64,000 nt of DNA from Nocardia asteroides (lineage in GTDB: Bacteria > Actinomycetota > Actinomycetes > Mycobacteriales > Mycobacteriaceae). The notes under the pieces are model-generated. The model ran no database searches. It worked only from the letters and a program-made list of their open reading frames with translations, and had not been told where the DNA came from. Position numbers and translations under genes: made by a program. The stretch covers positions 124,001 through 188,000 of the forward strand of contig NZ_CP089214.1 of NCBI RefSeq assembly GCF_021183625.1, read 5' to 3'. Below are positions 17,647-26,379 of the stretch, one piece after another. Every line of letters starts with the position of its first letter. The stretch's first letter is position 1.

Positions 17647-18704
17647 CGGGCGCTCAGGATGCCGCGCGGCAGGGTCAGCGGGAGGTCGGTGTAGGTGGCG
17701 ATCCCGGCCCGCGCCTGCACCACCGCGGGGATGGCGTGGATGGGCGGCATGGCGGTCATGACGTGGCCGAGCACCATGAAGTCGGCGATGGTCTCGCCGA
17801 CGAAGTCCGGCGGCGGCAGGAAGCCGACGTTCATGGTCACGGTGGGGAGGCCGTCGACGGTGATCTTCCAGCCGTCGCCGTCGAGCTTCCAGTCCGGGTC
17901 CAGGGTCTGGCCCTTGCGCCACCGCACGTTCAGGTCGACCACCGTCTTCCCGGCGACGATGCCCTGCCAGCTCACGAAAACGCCAGCGACGCAGCCCTTC
18001 TCGATGGTCCAGGAGCCGAGGTCGAGATCCTCGGTGGTCTGCGCGTACTCGGCGACGCAGCGGATCTCGTCCAGCTCGGCGCCGAGCGAGTCGGCGAGCA
18101 GCCGGACCGCCTCGGCGAAGACCGCGGTGCCCTTCTCGGCCATGCCCGCCAGCGCGGGATCGTCGATGGCGGTGCCGAAGCCGACCGGGCGCTCGGTGGC
18201 GGGGGAGTCGTAGAAGGTGGTGTCGGCCTGCTCGGCGATGGACACCTTGTCCACCCGGTTACAGGCATTGGCCGCCACGATCGCCAGCAGCTGCGCGAAC
18301 CCCGGGCTCACCCCGGAGCCGAAGAGGGTGGAGCCGCCGCGGCGTGCGGCCTCTTCGAGCCGGGCCCGGCCGGCCTCCAGGTTGTGGCCGGTGATGAACG
18401 ACGCGGTCGTCACCACATTGGCGCCGGAGGCCAGGATCTGCTCGAGTTCGGCGACATCGATCCACATCGGGTTGTAGACGACGCAGTCCGGCTCCAGCGC
18501 CAGCAGCGCCTTCACGTCATTGGTGGCCGTGACACCGACCGGGTCCACCCCTACCAGCTCACCGACGTCCCTGCCCGCCTTGTCCGGCGACCACGCGTAG
18601 CAGCCGACCAGCTCCAACCCGGGGTGCGCGAGCAGCGCCTTGACCGAACTCTTGCCCACATTGCCGGTCGTCCACTGCACGACCCGGTAGCTCTTGGCCG
18701 ACAT
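17643..18704 (-). CDS. NAD(P)-binding dihydrodipicolinate reductase-like protein
   Basis: A 353-residue protein of the DapB-like/2,4-diaminopentanoate dehydrogenase-type group. The nucleotide-binding turn WTTGNVGKSSV is near residue 12, followed by GLELVGCYAWSPDKAGRD; PMWIDVAELEQILASGANVVTTASF is the typical next block. It is the first gene of a two- or three-gene operon with the binding lipoprotein. The upstream 200 bp carry three TTCTCG repeats close to the start. The natural substrate is unknown. Confidence 0.8.
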   Translation of the reverse strand: MSAKSYRVVQWTTGNVGKSSVKALLAHPGLELVGCYAWSPDKAGRDVGELVGVDPVGVTATNDVKALLALEPDCVVYNPMWIDVAELEQILASGANVVTTASFITGHNLEAGRARLEEAARRGGSTLFGSGVSPGFAQLLAIVAANACNRVDKVSIAEQADTTFYDSPATERPVGFGTAIDDPALAGMAEKGTAVFAEAVRLLADSLGAELDEIRCVAEYAQTTEDLDLGSWTIEKGCVAGVFVSWQGIVAGKTVVDLNVRWRKGQTLDPDWKLDGDGWKITVDGLPTVTMNVGFLPPPDFVGETIADFMVLGHVMTAMPPIHAIPAVVQARAGIATYTDLPLTLPRGILSAR

Positions 18705-18906
18705 CGATACCTCGTTCTCATTCTCGACTAATCAGATTCTCGCGTCCTGCTTACTCCTCCGCGCCCCGGTTTTTCCCGGCCGGAAAATAACTGGCTGAAT
18801 ACATCAATCAACCGAGTAAGTCCCGATGGGGAAGAACTCTTGACCTGCTTCAGAGGTCGTGTTAGGCATAGCCGGCAGGATTCGGTCCGGCGGAACGGGA
18901 GCGGCG

Positions 18907-19401
18907 ATGGACGGGTCGACGGGGTGGCGCGAGATTCTCGCGATCACCGCACTCAAGGCACAGTACTGCCGCTACCTCGACACCAAGCGGTGGGACGAGT
19001 GGCGCGCGCTGTTCACCGACGGCTTCGTCAGCGACACCTCGGCGGCGGGCGGGCAGATCATCACCGGCGCCGACGATTTCGTCGCCTACATCCGGGCCAC
19101 CCTCGGCGACGGCAAGGTCACCGTGCATCAGGTGCACAACCCGGAGATCGACCTCACCTCCGCCACCACCGCGACCGGGGTGTGGGCACTGCACGACGTG
19201 GTCCACCTCGGCCCCGGTCTCGACCTGCACGGCTACGGCCACTACCACGAGACCTACGAGAAGCACGGCGCCGCCTGGCGCATCGCCACCTCGACGCTCA
19301 CCCGGGTCCGGGAGGACATCCGGACCCCGCTGGTCTCGGTGCGGATGTCCGCGCGGCTGCGCGATGCGGGCGCCGCCCTCGCCCGCAGGCGCGGACTATG
19401 A
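18907..19401 (+). CDS. NTF2-like / SnoaL-type protein
   Basis: A 164-residue nuclear transport factor 2-like fold protein. The pattern ITALKAQYCRYLDTKRWDEWRALFTDGF near the N-terminus, and VHQVHNPEIDLTS followed by HYHETYEKHGAAWRI, is the family hallmark of small cyclases, dehydratases and isomerases. The ATG at 18907 follows GGGAGCGG. It is translationally coupled (ATGA) to the epimerase-type gene, so both probably act on the same small molecule. Confidence 0.82.
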   Translation: MDGSTGWREILAITALKAQYCRYLDTKRWDEWRALFTDGFVSDTSAAGGQIITGADDFVAYIRATLGDGKVTVHQVHNPEIDLTSATTATGVWALHDVVHLGPGLDLHGYGHYHETYEKHGAAWRIATSTLTRVREDIRTPLVSVRMSARLRDAGAALARRRGL

Positions 19402-20477
19402 GCACCGTCCTCGTCACCGGCGCCTTCGGCCAGATCGGCGCGCTCTGCACCGAACTGCTGCTCGCTCGCGGGCACACCGTGGTCGGCATGGACCTCCGCA
19501 CCGACGCCACCGAAACCGCCGCCGCCCGGCTCGGCGGTGCCCTGATCCCGTCCTTCGTCGACCTGCTCGACCGCGACGCCGTGCACGCCGTCGTCGCCGA
19601 ACACCGGCCGTCCGCGATCGTGCACCTGGCCGCCGTCTACTCCCCGATCTCCTATCGAGCGCCCGCCCGCGCCCGCAGGGTCAACGTGGACGGCACCGCG
19701 CACCTCATCGATGCGGCCCGGCTGCTCGATTCGCCCCCGCTGCTGCTCTTCGCCTCCAGCGCCGCCGTCTACGGCTCCCGCAACCCGCACCGCTATCCGG
19801 AGCCGATCACCCCCGACACCCCGGTCGCCCCGATCGATCAGTACGGCACCGACAAGGTGCTCGGCGAGGCCCTGATCACCGGCAGTGGCCTGCCGCACGC
19901 CGTCCTGCGCCTCGGCGGGGTCATCTCCCCGGTCGGCGCCGGACGTCTCGACGGCGACTACCTCTCGCTCATGCGCGCCACCCCCACCGACAACCGCATC
20001 CACGCCGTCGACGCCCGCGACGCCGCCCTCGCCTTCGCCAACGCCGTCGACCGCAGTTCCGCTGTCGCGGGCCGGACGCTGCTGATCGCGGGCAACGCGA
20101 GCTACCGGCACCAGCAACAGGACCTGAGCGACGACATCGCCGCCGCGACCGGCCTCGGCCGCCTCGGCCCGCGCGCCGGACTCCCCGGCGACCCCGCCGA
20201 CGACCGCGGCTGGAGCTTCACGGGCTGGTTCGACACCACCGAATCCCAGGCGCTACTCGATTTCCAGCAGCACGACTGGCCCGACACCGTCGCCTGGGTC
20301 GCCGGAGCGAGCGGGCAGCTCCCGCGCATCATCGGCCCCGCCCTGCGCCCGGCCATCCTCGTCTTCCTCCGGGTGCAGCGCCGCCTCGAACGCCGCGGCC
20401 GCTACGCCGACCCGTGGACCTTCCTCGCCCGCCGCTACGGCCCCGAAATCCTGGCATCCGAAGCACCGTTGCAGTGA
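19398..20477 (+). CDS. NAD-dependent epimerase/dehydratase family protein
   Basis: A 359-residue extended SDR. TGAFGQIG near residue 7 binds NAD; FASSAAVYG supplies the Ser, and the catalytic pair lies in QYGTDKVLGEAL (Tyr-x3-Lys). It overlaps the NTF2-like gene at ATGA. The acceptor could be a nucleotide sugar or a hydroxysteroid; the long, Arg-rich C-terminus (RVQRRLERRGRYADPW) is unusual for sugar epimerases. The substrate is unresolved. Confidence 0.85.
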   Translation: MSTVLVTGAFGQIGALCTELLLARGHTVVGMDLRTDATETAAARLGGALIPSFVDLLDRDAVHAVVAEHRPSAIVHLAAVYSPISYRAPARARRVNVDGTAHLIDAARLLDSPPLLLFASSAAVYGSRNPHRYPEPITPDTPVAPIDQYGTDKVLGEALITGSGLPHAVLRLGGVISPVGAGRLDGDYLSLMRATPTDNRIHAVDARDAALAFANAVDRSSAVAGRTLLIAGNASYRHQQQDLSDDIAAATGLGRLGPRAGLPGDPADDRGWSFTGWFDTTESQALLDFQQHDWPDTVAWVAGASGQLPRIIGPALRPAILVFLRVQRRLERRGRYADPWTFLARRYGPEILASEAPLQ

Positions 20478-20491
20478 TTACACTCTTACAG

Positions 20492-20956
20492 GTGAGCGAA
20501 ATTCCGACGCTGTACGAGTGGGCGGGCGGCAGGCCCGCCATCGAACGCATGATCGGCCACTTCTACGACCGGGTGGAGCGCGACGAGCTCCTCGGCCCGC
20601 TGTTCCCCGGCGGGGTCACCGTCGCGCACCGCGAGCACGTCACCACCTGGTGGAGTGAGGTTTTCGGCGGTCCGGCCGCGTACACCGAGCACCGCGGTGG
20701 TTACGCGACCATGCTGGCGCACCACCGGAACCTCGGCATCACCCCCGACCAGCGCTTCCGCTTCGCCTCGCTGATGAGCCTGGCCGCCGACGATGCCTCG
20801 CTGCCCGACGACCCGGAGTTCCGGGCCGCGCTCGTCGGCTACCTCGAATGGGGAACCCGCTTGGCACTGCACAATTCGCAGCCCGGGGCCGAGGTGATGG
20901 AGCAGGCACCGGTTCCGCACTGGGGTTGGGGAGTGGCCCCGCCCTACCAGCCCTGA
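20492..20956 (+). CDS. Group II truncated haemoglobin (GlbO-like)
   Basis: A 154-residue globin. It begins SEIPTLYEWAGGRPAIERMIGHFYDRV, the truncated-globin N-terminus; WWSEVFGGPAAYTEHRGGYATMLAHHRNLGI contains the family block whose second-last His region supplies the proximal ligand, and an invariant Trp is expected later in the fold (YLEWGTRLALHNSQPG). Such proteins bind oxygen and NO and are linked to redox protection. GTG 20492 gives the normal N-terminus; GTG 20474 would overlap the upstream stop (GTGA) and add six residues. Confidence 0.87.
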   Translation: MSEIPTLYEWAGGRPAIERMIGHFYDRVERDELLGPLFPGGVTVAHREHVTTWWSEVFGGPAAYTEHRGGYATMLAHHRNLGITPDQRFRFASLMSLAADDASLPDDPEFRAALVGYLEWGTRLALHNSQPGAEVMEQAPVPHWGWGVAPPYQP

Positions 20957-20966
20957 TCCGGGCAGA

Positions 20967-21403
20967 TCACCGTCGCGCCGGTGGGTGCTCGATCCCATCG
21001 ACGGGACGTCGAATTTCATTCACGGGCTCCCGCTGTGCGCGAACTGGGCGCCGCGATCATCTCGATCGGTGACTACGCGGTCGGCGAAGGAGCCGACGAC
21101 AGAAATCGCCCGCGTCTGGCGCTCACCGCGGCGCTGGCGGCGAACGTCGAGCGCGTCCGCATGTTCGGATCTGCCGCACTCGACCTCGCCTGGGTCGCGG
21201 AGGGCCGCACCGACGGCTGCGTCATGCTGTCGAACAAGCCCTGGGACACCGCCGCCGGAGTGGTGATCGCGCGGGAAAGCGGGGCGACGGTCACCGACAC
21301 CGATGGCAGTGCGCACACCGCCGGCTCTCGGCACACCGTGGCCGCGGCGCCGGGGTTGTCGGCTCGTCTTCTCCGGCTGCTGACGGCCCCGATCGACGGC
21401 TGA
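20967..21403 (+). pseudogene. Remnant of an inositol monophosphatase-family gene
   Basis: The metal-binding motif WVLDPIDGTSNFIHGLPLCA is readable from 20982 in one frame. The C-terminal third (IISIGDYAVGEGADD, then MFGSAALDLAWVAEGRTDG and NKPWDTAAGVVIARE) follows in the next frame from about 21050. About 60 residues that normally separate them, and the whole N-terminal metal-site region (GEE motif), are missing. This is a decayed gene with a 5' truncation and an internal, frame-changing deletion. The active site cannot form. Confidence 0.82.
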
Positions 21404-21463
21404 GCGCCGCTTCCTGACCGATCGCCGCGGCGCACGCGAACCACCTGCGGATCCAGGCCGAAA

Positions 21464-21509
21464 TCACCCTTTTCGGGTGAGGCGCGCGCTCGCACGCCGG
21501 GGCAGCGTC
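21464..21509 (+). promoter_or_regulatory. TCACCC/GGGTGA palindrome with CAGCGTC promoter element (copy 1)
   Basis: TCACCC-N5-GGGTGA (21464-21480) is followed after exactly 22 bp by CAGCGTC (21503-21509), 46 bp before the DUF1254 start at 21555. The same arrangement recurs at 22961 and 42697. The palindrome centre would fall near -42 if CAGCGTC is the -10 region, a class II activator position. No good -35 box is present, which fits activator dependence. The bound protein is unknown. Confidence 0.6.
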
Positions 21510-21554
21510 TCGATCGTGCGCCGGCCGCGGGTGCCGGCCCGGATGGGAGTGGCA

Positions 21555-22946
21555 ATGTCCTCGACGGCGGTCGGCTCCGCGAACACCGGTTTCTCCGGAG
21601 GGTTCCCCGACCCGGAGACGGCGCGGAAGGCGCGTGCGGACGCCGATCTGTCGCGCGCGCTCATCGCCTACCGATTCTGGTACCCGACCGTGTCCGTGGA
21701 GGGCATCTTCAACGGCAACCGGGAGCTGGGGCTGGCCGACAACGAGGCGATCGGGATCGCGGCCGCCGGTCCGCGCCAAGTGGGGTTCACCCTCAACTCC
21801 GACACCCCCTACGGCGCGGCGGTGCTCGATATCGAAGCGGGTCCGCTGGTGATCGAGATGCCGGCGGGGCCGTATATCGGGCTGGTCGACGACCACCACC
21901 AGCAGTGGGTCACCGATCTCGGGATCCCCGGCCCGGACGCCGGGCACGGCGGCACCTACCTGATCGCCCCCACCGGCTACACCGGCCCGGTCCCCGACGG
22001 CGCCCACCTGGCGCACGCCGAGTCGCACACCCTGCTGCTGGCGCTCCGCGCGCTGCCGCTGCGCGGAGATCTCGCCGCGGCGCTGGAGTTGCTGCGGGCC
22101 ATCCGGGTGTATCCGCTCGATGCCCCGGACCGGGTGCTGCGCTACGTCGACACCACCGCCGAGGCGATGGACAGCACGTGCCTGCGCTGGGAGGACAACC
22201 TGGAGTACTGGCGGGTCCTGCACCGCATCCTCGACAGCGAACCCGCCGTGCCGGCCTTCGCCCCCATGTACGGCCTGCTCGCCGATCTCGGCATCGGCAA
22301 GGGAAGCACCTTCGACCCGGACGAGCGGATGACGGCGCTCCTCACCGAGGCGGCCCGCCGCGGCCGCGATCAACTGCTGGTCTCCGCCTTCGCCGGCACC
22401 CGCCCGGACAGCGTCGCCTGGCCCGACCGCGCCTGGGAGTGGGTCGCCCTGGTCGCCGACAACGGCAACTTCACCACCCCGGCCGGGCTGGACCTGGAGG
22501 CACGCGACCGCTGGTTCGCCCAGGCGATCATCGCCTCACCCGCGATGTTCCGGCGCGCACCCGGCAGCGGTTCGCTGTACTGGCTGGCTGCCCGCGACGA
22601 CACCGGCAGCTGGCTCGACGGCGCCGCCTCCTACACCCTCGACCTGCCTCGCCCGGTGCCGGAAAAGCTGTTCTGGTCGGTCACCGTCTACGACGCCGCG
22701 ACCCGCTCCCAGGTCCAGGCTCCGAGCGATGTCGCCGCACTGCGCTCGCTCCTCGAGCTCCGCGAACTGCCCGACGACGGCCCGGTGCGGCTGCACTTCG
22801 GCCCGACCCCGCCACCGGATGCCGATAACCGCTGGCTGCAGACGGTTCCGGGCCGCGGTTGGTTCGCCTACCTCCGCATCTACGGCCCCGAGCAGGCCGC
22901 CTTCGACGGGACGTGGCGGCCGGGCGACTTCATCCGGACCGGATAG
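21555..22946 (+). CDS. DUF1254/DUF1214 domain protein (copy 1)
   Basis: A 463-residue protein with an N-terminal DUF1254 region (YRFWYPTVSVEGIFNGNREL through LNSDTPYGAAVLDIEAGPLVIEMP) and a C-terminal DUF1214 region (FWSVTVYDAATRSQVQAP, then RLHFGPTPPPDADNRWLQT and FAYLRIYGPEQAAFDGTW). No signal peptide is seen. The ATG at 21555 follows GGGAG. The biochemical role of the family is not established. A second member lies at 42835 under the same palindromic promoter, so the two are probably co-regulated. Here the gene stands alone. Confidence 0.85.
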   Translation: MSSTAVGSANTGFSGGFPDPETARKARADADLSRALIAYRFWYPTVSVEGIFNGNRELGLADNEAIGIAAAGPRQVGFTLNSDTPYGAAVLDIEAGPLVIEMPAGPYIGLVDDHHQQWVTDLGIPGPDAGHGGTYLIAPTGYTGPVPDGAHLAHAESHTLLLALRALPLRGDLAAALELLRAIRVYPLDAPDRVLRYVDTTAEAMDSTCLRWEDNLEYWRVLHRILDSEPAVPAFAPMYGLLADLGIGKGSTFDPDERMTALLTEAARRGRDQLLVSAFAGTRPDSVAWPDRAWEWVALVADNGNFTTPAGLDLEARDRWFAQAIIASPAMFRRAPGSGSLYWLAARDDTGSWLDGAASYTLDLPRPVPEKLFWSVTVYDAATRSQVQAPSDVAALRSLLELRELPDDGPVRLHFGPTPPPDADNRWLQTVPGRGWFAYLRIYGPEQAAFDGTWRPGDFIRTG

Positions 22947-22960
22947 CCATCGACCGGGGT

Positions 22961-23006
22961 TCACCCGTTTCGGATGAGGCCACCGCTCCGGGTGATCCCT
23001 AGCGTC
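22961..23006 (+). promoter_or_regulatory. TCACCC/GGATGA palindrome with TAGCGTC element (copy 2)
   Basis: TCACCC-N5-GGATGA (one mismatch in the right arm) spans 22961-22977 and is followed after 22 bp by TAGCGTC at 23000-23006. A further GGGTGA half-site sits at 22990-22995. This should drive the DUF1269-DUF7144-GAP-SulP operon that begins at 23061. Spacing is the same as at copy 1. Confidence 0.6.
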
Positions 23007-23060
23007 GGAGTCCACGGTCCGCCGACGGGGCGGGGCGGGTCAGTGTGGAAGGAGCCCGGT

Positions 23061-23549
23061 GTGGCTGCGAGTTTGACGGTGTGGAAGTTCCCCTCGGCCG
23101 ACGGCGCCGATCAGGCGATCGGGACGCTGGAGGAGTTGCAGCGCGAGAAGCTGATCTCGGTGCACGACGGGGCGATCGTGACGTGGCCGGAGGGGGCGAA
23201 GAAGCCCAAGACCCATCAGCTGAACTCACTGACCGGCGCCGGGGCGCTCGGCGGCGCGTTCTGGGGGCTGCTGTTCGGGCTGCTGTTCTTCGTCCCGCTG
23301 CTGGGGGTGGCGGTGGGCGCCGGGATCGGCGCGCTCACCGGCGCGCTGACCGACGTCGGGATCGACGACGGCTTCATCGCCAGGGCGAAGGAGAAGATCA
23401 CCCCCGGCACCTCGGCGCTGTTCGTGCTGACCTCCGACGCCACCCTGGACCGGGTGCACGAGCGGTTCGCCGGCCAGCGGGCCGAGCTGCTCTCGACCAA
23501 CCTGTCGCACGAGCAGGAAGCCAAATTGCGCGAGGTCTTCGCCGCCTGA
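23061..23549 (+). CDS. DUF1269 domain-containing membrane-associated protein
   Basis: A 162-residue protein. The start is GTG 23061, with GGAAGGAG upstream. It opens LTVWKFPSADGADQAIGTLEELQ, followed by a Gly/Ala-rich hydrophobic stretch (residues 65-100, GALGGAFWGLLFGLLFFVPLL) and the end LSHEQEAKLREVF. This is the DUF1269 pattern, of unknown biochemical role and common in stress clusters. First gene of a four-gene operon under palindrome copy 2. Confidence 0.84.
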   Translation: MAASLTVWKFPSADGADQAIGTLEELQREKLISVHDGAIVTWPEGAKKPKTHQLNSLTGAGALGGAFWGLLFGLLFFVPLLGVAVGAGIGALTGALTDVGIDDGFIARAKEKITPGTSALFVLTSDATLDRVHERFAGQRAELLSTNLSHEQEAKLREVFAA

Positions 23550-23562
23550 GAGGTGTCAGCAC

Positions 23563-23976
23563 ATGACAAGCACGAGCGTTGGGACCGATCACCGGCTGCG
23601 ACAGGAGGTGGCGGCGGGCACCTCGATCGCGGCCTCGCTACTGCTGCTCACGGTGGGAGCGCTGTCGCTCCTCGAAGGCGTCTCCGCGGTGGGGCGCGAC
23701 GAGATCTTCGTCCCGGGACCGGATTACGTGTACGGCTGGGACCTCACCGAGTGGGGCTGGGTGCACATCGTGCTCGGCGTGCTGCTGGTGATCGCCTCGC
23801 TCGGGCTGGTCAGCGGCGCGGGGTGGGCGCGGTTCGTCGCGATCGTGATCGCGGCCGCCTCGATCGTCGGGAACTTCCTGTGGCTGCCCTGGTACCCGTG
23901 GTGGGCGGTGGCGATGATCGCCCTGAACGTGGTGGTGATCTGGGGCGTCACCACCTGGCAGCCGGGCCGTCGATGA
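23563..23976 (+). CDS. DUF7144-type four-helix membrane protein
   Basis: A 137-residue protein with four predicted membrane helices and the family segment YGWDLTEWGWVHIVLGVLL in the first external loop and second helix. It follows DUF1269 by 13 bp and is probably co-transcribed. Families of this kind are small actinobacterial membrane proteins of unknown function. The family name is assigned from memory of the WxWxH pattern. Confidence 0.78.
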   Translation: MTSTSVGTDHRLRQEVAAGTSIAASLLLLTVGALSLLEGVSAVGRDEIFVPGPDYVYGWDLTEWGWVHIVLGVLLVIASLGLVSGAGWARFVAIVIAAASIVGNFLWLPWYPWWAVAMIALNVVVIWGVTTWQPGRR

Positions 23977-23995
23977 GCGCGGACCGGTCCCTGCC

Positions 23996-24655
23996 GTGCT
24001 GAGCGCGGTGGGGCAGCTGCTGCCGCTGGCGGTCGGGGTCGCGATCTCGCCGATCCCGATCGTCGCGGTGGTGCTGATGCTGATGTCGCGCAATGCCGGG
24101 GCGACCAGCGCCGGCTTCGCGGCGGGCTGGGTCGCGGGCATCGCGGCGGTGCTCGCGGTGGTGGCGGCGGCGGCCGGGGCGATCCACACCGGCGACGGCT
24201 CCGAGCCGTCACCGGCCGTGGGCTGGGTCAAGATCGGGCTCGGGGTGCTGCTGGTGGGGCTGGCAGGCAAGCAGCTCCGGGCCCGCGGCGACCACTCGGC
24301 CCCGAAGTGGATGCAGGCCATCGACTCCTTCACCCTGGGCAAGGCGGCCGGGCTCGGCTTCGTGCTGGCAGCGGTGAACCCGAAGAACCTGCTGCTGTGC
24401 GTCTCGGCGGGGCTGCAGCTCGGCACCGCCGAGCTCTCCGTCGGCGCCGCGGCGGGTGCGGGCGCGATCTTCGTCGTGCTCGCCGCGACCACGGTGCTGG
24501 TGCCGGTGATCGGCTACCGCCTGGCCGCCGAGCGGCTGCGGGCGCCGCTTGCCGCCACGCAGCAGTGGCTCTCCGGCAACAACCACCTGGTCATGGCGAT
24601 CGTGCTGGCGCTGATGGGGGCCTCGGTGATCGGGAAGGGCCTGGAGGCGCTGTGA
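23996..24655 (+). CDS. GAP/Sap family membrane protein
   Basis: A 219-residue protein with six membrane helices and the pattern LAVGVAISPIPIVAVVLMLMS at the start and LAAVNPKNLLLCVSAGL in the middle, as in the GAP/Sap group, which in mycobacteria includes proteins needed for sulfolipid and glycopeptidolipid export. The GTG at 23996 is the first usable start. It overlaps the SulP gene (GTGA). Its presence next to an anion transporter suggests a shared transport task; what is moved is unknown. Confidence 0.8.
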   Translation: MLSAVGQLLPLAVGVAISPIPIVAVVLMLMSRNAGATSAGFAAGWVAGIAAVLAVVAAAAGAIHTGDGSEPSPAVGWVKIGLGVLLVGLAGKQLRARGDHSAPKWMQAIDSFTLGKAAGLGFVLAAVNPKNLLLCVSAGLQLGTAELSVGAAAGAGAIFVVLAATTVLVPVIGYRLAAERLRAPLAATQQWLSGNNHLVMAIVLALMGASVIGKGLEAL

Positions 24656-26340
24656 GCGGCGGCCGGTGGCCGGTATTCGCCTCCCTGGCCGGGTATCGGC
24701 GCGACCGGATCCGGCCGGACGTCGTCGCCGGGATCACGGTGTGGGCGGTGCTGGTGCCGGAGGCGCTGGCCTACGCCGGAATCGCCGGCGTCGACCCGGT
24801 CGTCGGGTTGTATGCCGCGGTGCCCGCGCTGGTGCTGTACGCGGCGTTCGGCTCCTCGCGGCAGCTGGTCGTCGGGCCGATGTCGGCCACCGCGGCGCTC
24901 TCGGCCGCGATCGTGGCCCCGATCGCGGCGGGCGACCCCGGCCGCTACCCGGCGCTCACCACCGCCCTGGCGCTGGCCACCGGTGTGGTCGCGGTGGCTG
25001 CCGGGGTGGCGCGGCTGGGATTCGTCGCCGCGTTCATCTCCGAGCCGGTGCTGAAGGGGTTCATCGTCGGGCTGGCGCTGACCATCCTGATCGGCCAGGT
25101 GCCCGCGCTGCTCGGCGTCGACGGCGGGCACGGCAACTTCTTCGCCGAGACCTGGGCGGTGCTCGGCGATCTCGGTGACGTGCACGGCGCCACCGTCGCG
25201 CTCGGCGGGCTGAGCCTGGTCGCGGTACTGCTGCTGCGCCGCCTGCTGCCGCGCGTGCCGGGATCGCTGCTGGTCGTGCTCGCCGGAATCGCCGCCGCGA
25301 CCTGGCTGGATCTGCCCGATCGCGGGGTCGAGGTGGTCGGGCACATCGATCCGGGCCTGCCGCGCCCCGGCCTGCCCGCCGGACTCTCCCTCGGCGACTA
25401 CCTCGACCTGCTCGGCCCCGCGGTCGGCGTCGTCCTGATCGGGTTCGCCGAGGGGCTCGGCGCGGCCAGGACCTACGCCGCCCGGACCGGCGACCGGATC
25501 GACCCGGACCGCGAGCTGGCCGGGCTCGGAACGGCCAACCTCGGCGCCGGGCTCTGCGCGGGGATGGTGGTCAACGGCAGCCTGTCCAAGACCGCCGTCA
25601 ACGGGGCGGCGGGCGCGCGCAGCCAGGTCTCCGGCCTGGTCGTCGCCGCGCTCGCCGTGCTGACGCTGTTGCTGCTCACGGGGCTGTTCGAGAACCTGCC
25701 CGAGGCCACGCTCGCCGCGGTCGTCATCGCCGCCGTGCTCGAGCTGATCGACCTGCCCGCGCTCGCCCGGCTGTACCGCGTCTGGACCAGGCGCCTCGGC
25801 GCGCTCTACGGCCCCGCCGCCCGGGTGGACTTCCTCGCCGCCATCGCCGCGCTCGCCGGAGTGCTCGTCTTCGACACCCTCCCGGGGCTGCTGATCGGCA
25901 TCGGGGTCTCGGTGCTGCTGCTGCTCTACCGTGCCTCCCGCCCGCACGTCGCGGCCCTGACCAGCCACGACGGCCTGTGGGTTGACCGCGCCCGCCATCC
26001 CGAGCTGCCCGCCCCCGACGACGACGCCGTGGTCGTGCGGGTGGAGGCCGGTTTGTTCTTCGCGAACGCCGACTGGGTCGCCGAGCACATCCGCTCCCTC
26101 GTCACCGAGCACACCCGCCTGGTCGTGCTCGATGCCGAGACCTCGCCCTTCATCGATGTCACCGCGGCGGGCGTGCTCGCCCGGCTCGCCACCGCGCTCG
26201 CCGGCGACGGCGTCACCCTGCGGCTGGCCCGCGACGTCGGCCAGGCCCGTGACGTGCTGCGCCGGCTGTCCGAACAGGGCGTGCGGATTCCGGTCTACGC
26301 CACCGTCGACGAGGCGCTCGCTGCCGAGCGCCCCGAATGA
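24652..26340 (+). CDS. SulP family anion transporter with STAS domain
   Basis: A 562-residue membrane transporter. Ten or more helices run from residue 10 to about 425, with the family start RPDVVAGITVWAVLVPEALAYAGIAG and the core VGPMSATAALSA. A cytoplasmic STAS domain follows (about residues 450-555), with the switch-region text DAETSPFIDVTAAGV. SulP proteins carry sulfate, bicarbonate or dicarboxylates; no carbonic anhydrase gene is adjacent, so the substrate is open. Last gene of the DUF1269 operon, coupled by GTGA. Confidence 0.9.
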   Translation: MSGGRWPVFASLAGYRRDRIRPDVVAGITVWAVLVPEALAYAGIAGVDPVVGLYAAVPALVLYAAFGSSRQLVVGPMSATAALSAAIVAPIAAGDPGRYPALTTALALATGVVAVAAGVARLGFVAAFISEPVLKGFIVGLALTILIGQVPALLGVDGGHGNFFAETWAVLGDLGDVHGATVALGGLSLVAVLLLRRLLPRVPGSLLVVLAGIAAATWLDLPDRGVEVVGHIDPGLPRPGLPAGLSLGDYLDLLGPAVGVVLIGFAEGLGAARTYAARTGDRIDPDRELAGLGTANLGAGLCAGMVVNGSLSKTAVNGAAGARSQVSGLVVAALAVLTLLLLTGLFENLPEATLAAVVIAAVLELIDLPALARLYRVWTRRLGALYGPAARVDFLAAIAALAGVLVFDTLPGLLIGIGVSVLLLLYRASRPHVAALTSHDGLWVDRARHPELPAPDDDAVVVRVEAGLFFANADWVAEHIRSLVTEHTRLVVLDAETSPFIDVTAAGVLARLATALAGDGVTLRLARDVGQARDVLRRLSEQGVRIPVYATVDEALAAERPE

Positions 26341-26359
26341 GGCGCTCCGAGCGACCGGA

Positions 26360-26379
26360 TTCACCCCCTTCGGGGTGAA
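26360..26379. promoter_or_regulatory. Variant palindrome upstream of the sulfatase remnant
   Basis: TTCACCCC-CTTC-GGGGTGAA is a perfect 8-bp inverted repeat related to the TCACCC/GGGTGA motif but with a spacer one base longer and no TAGCGTC element at 22-23 bp. It directly precedes the decayed alkyl sulfatase, so it may be the leftover operator of a lost fourth target. It could also be a weak terminator hairpin for the SulP operon. Confidence 0.4.
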
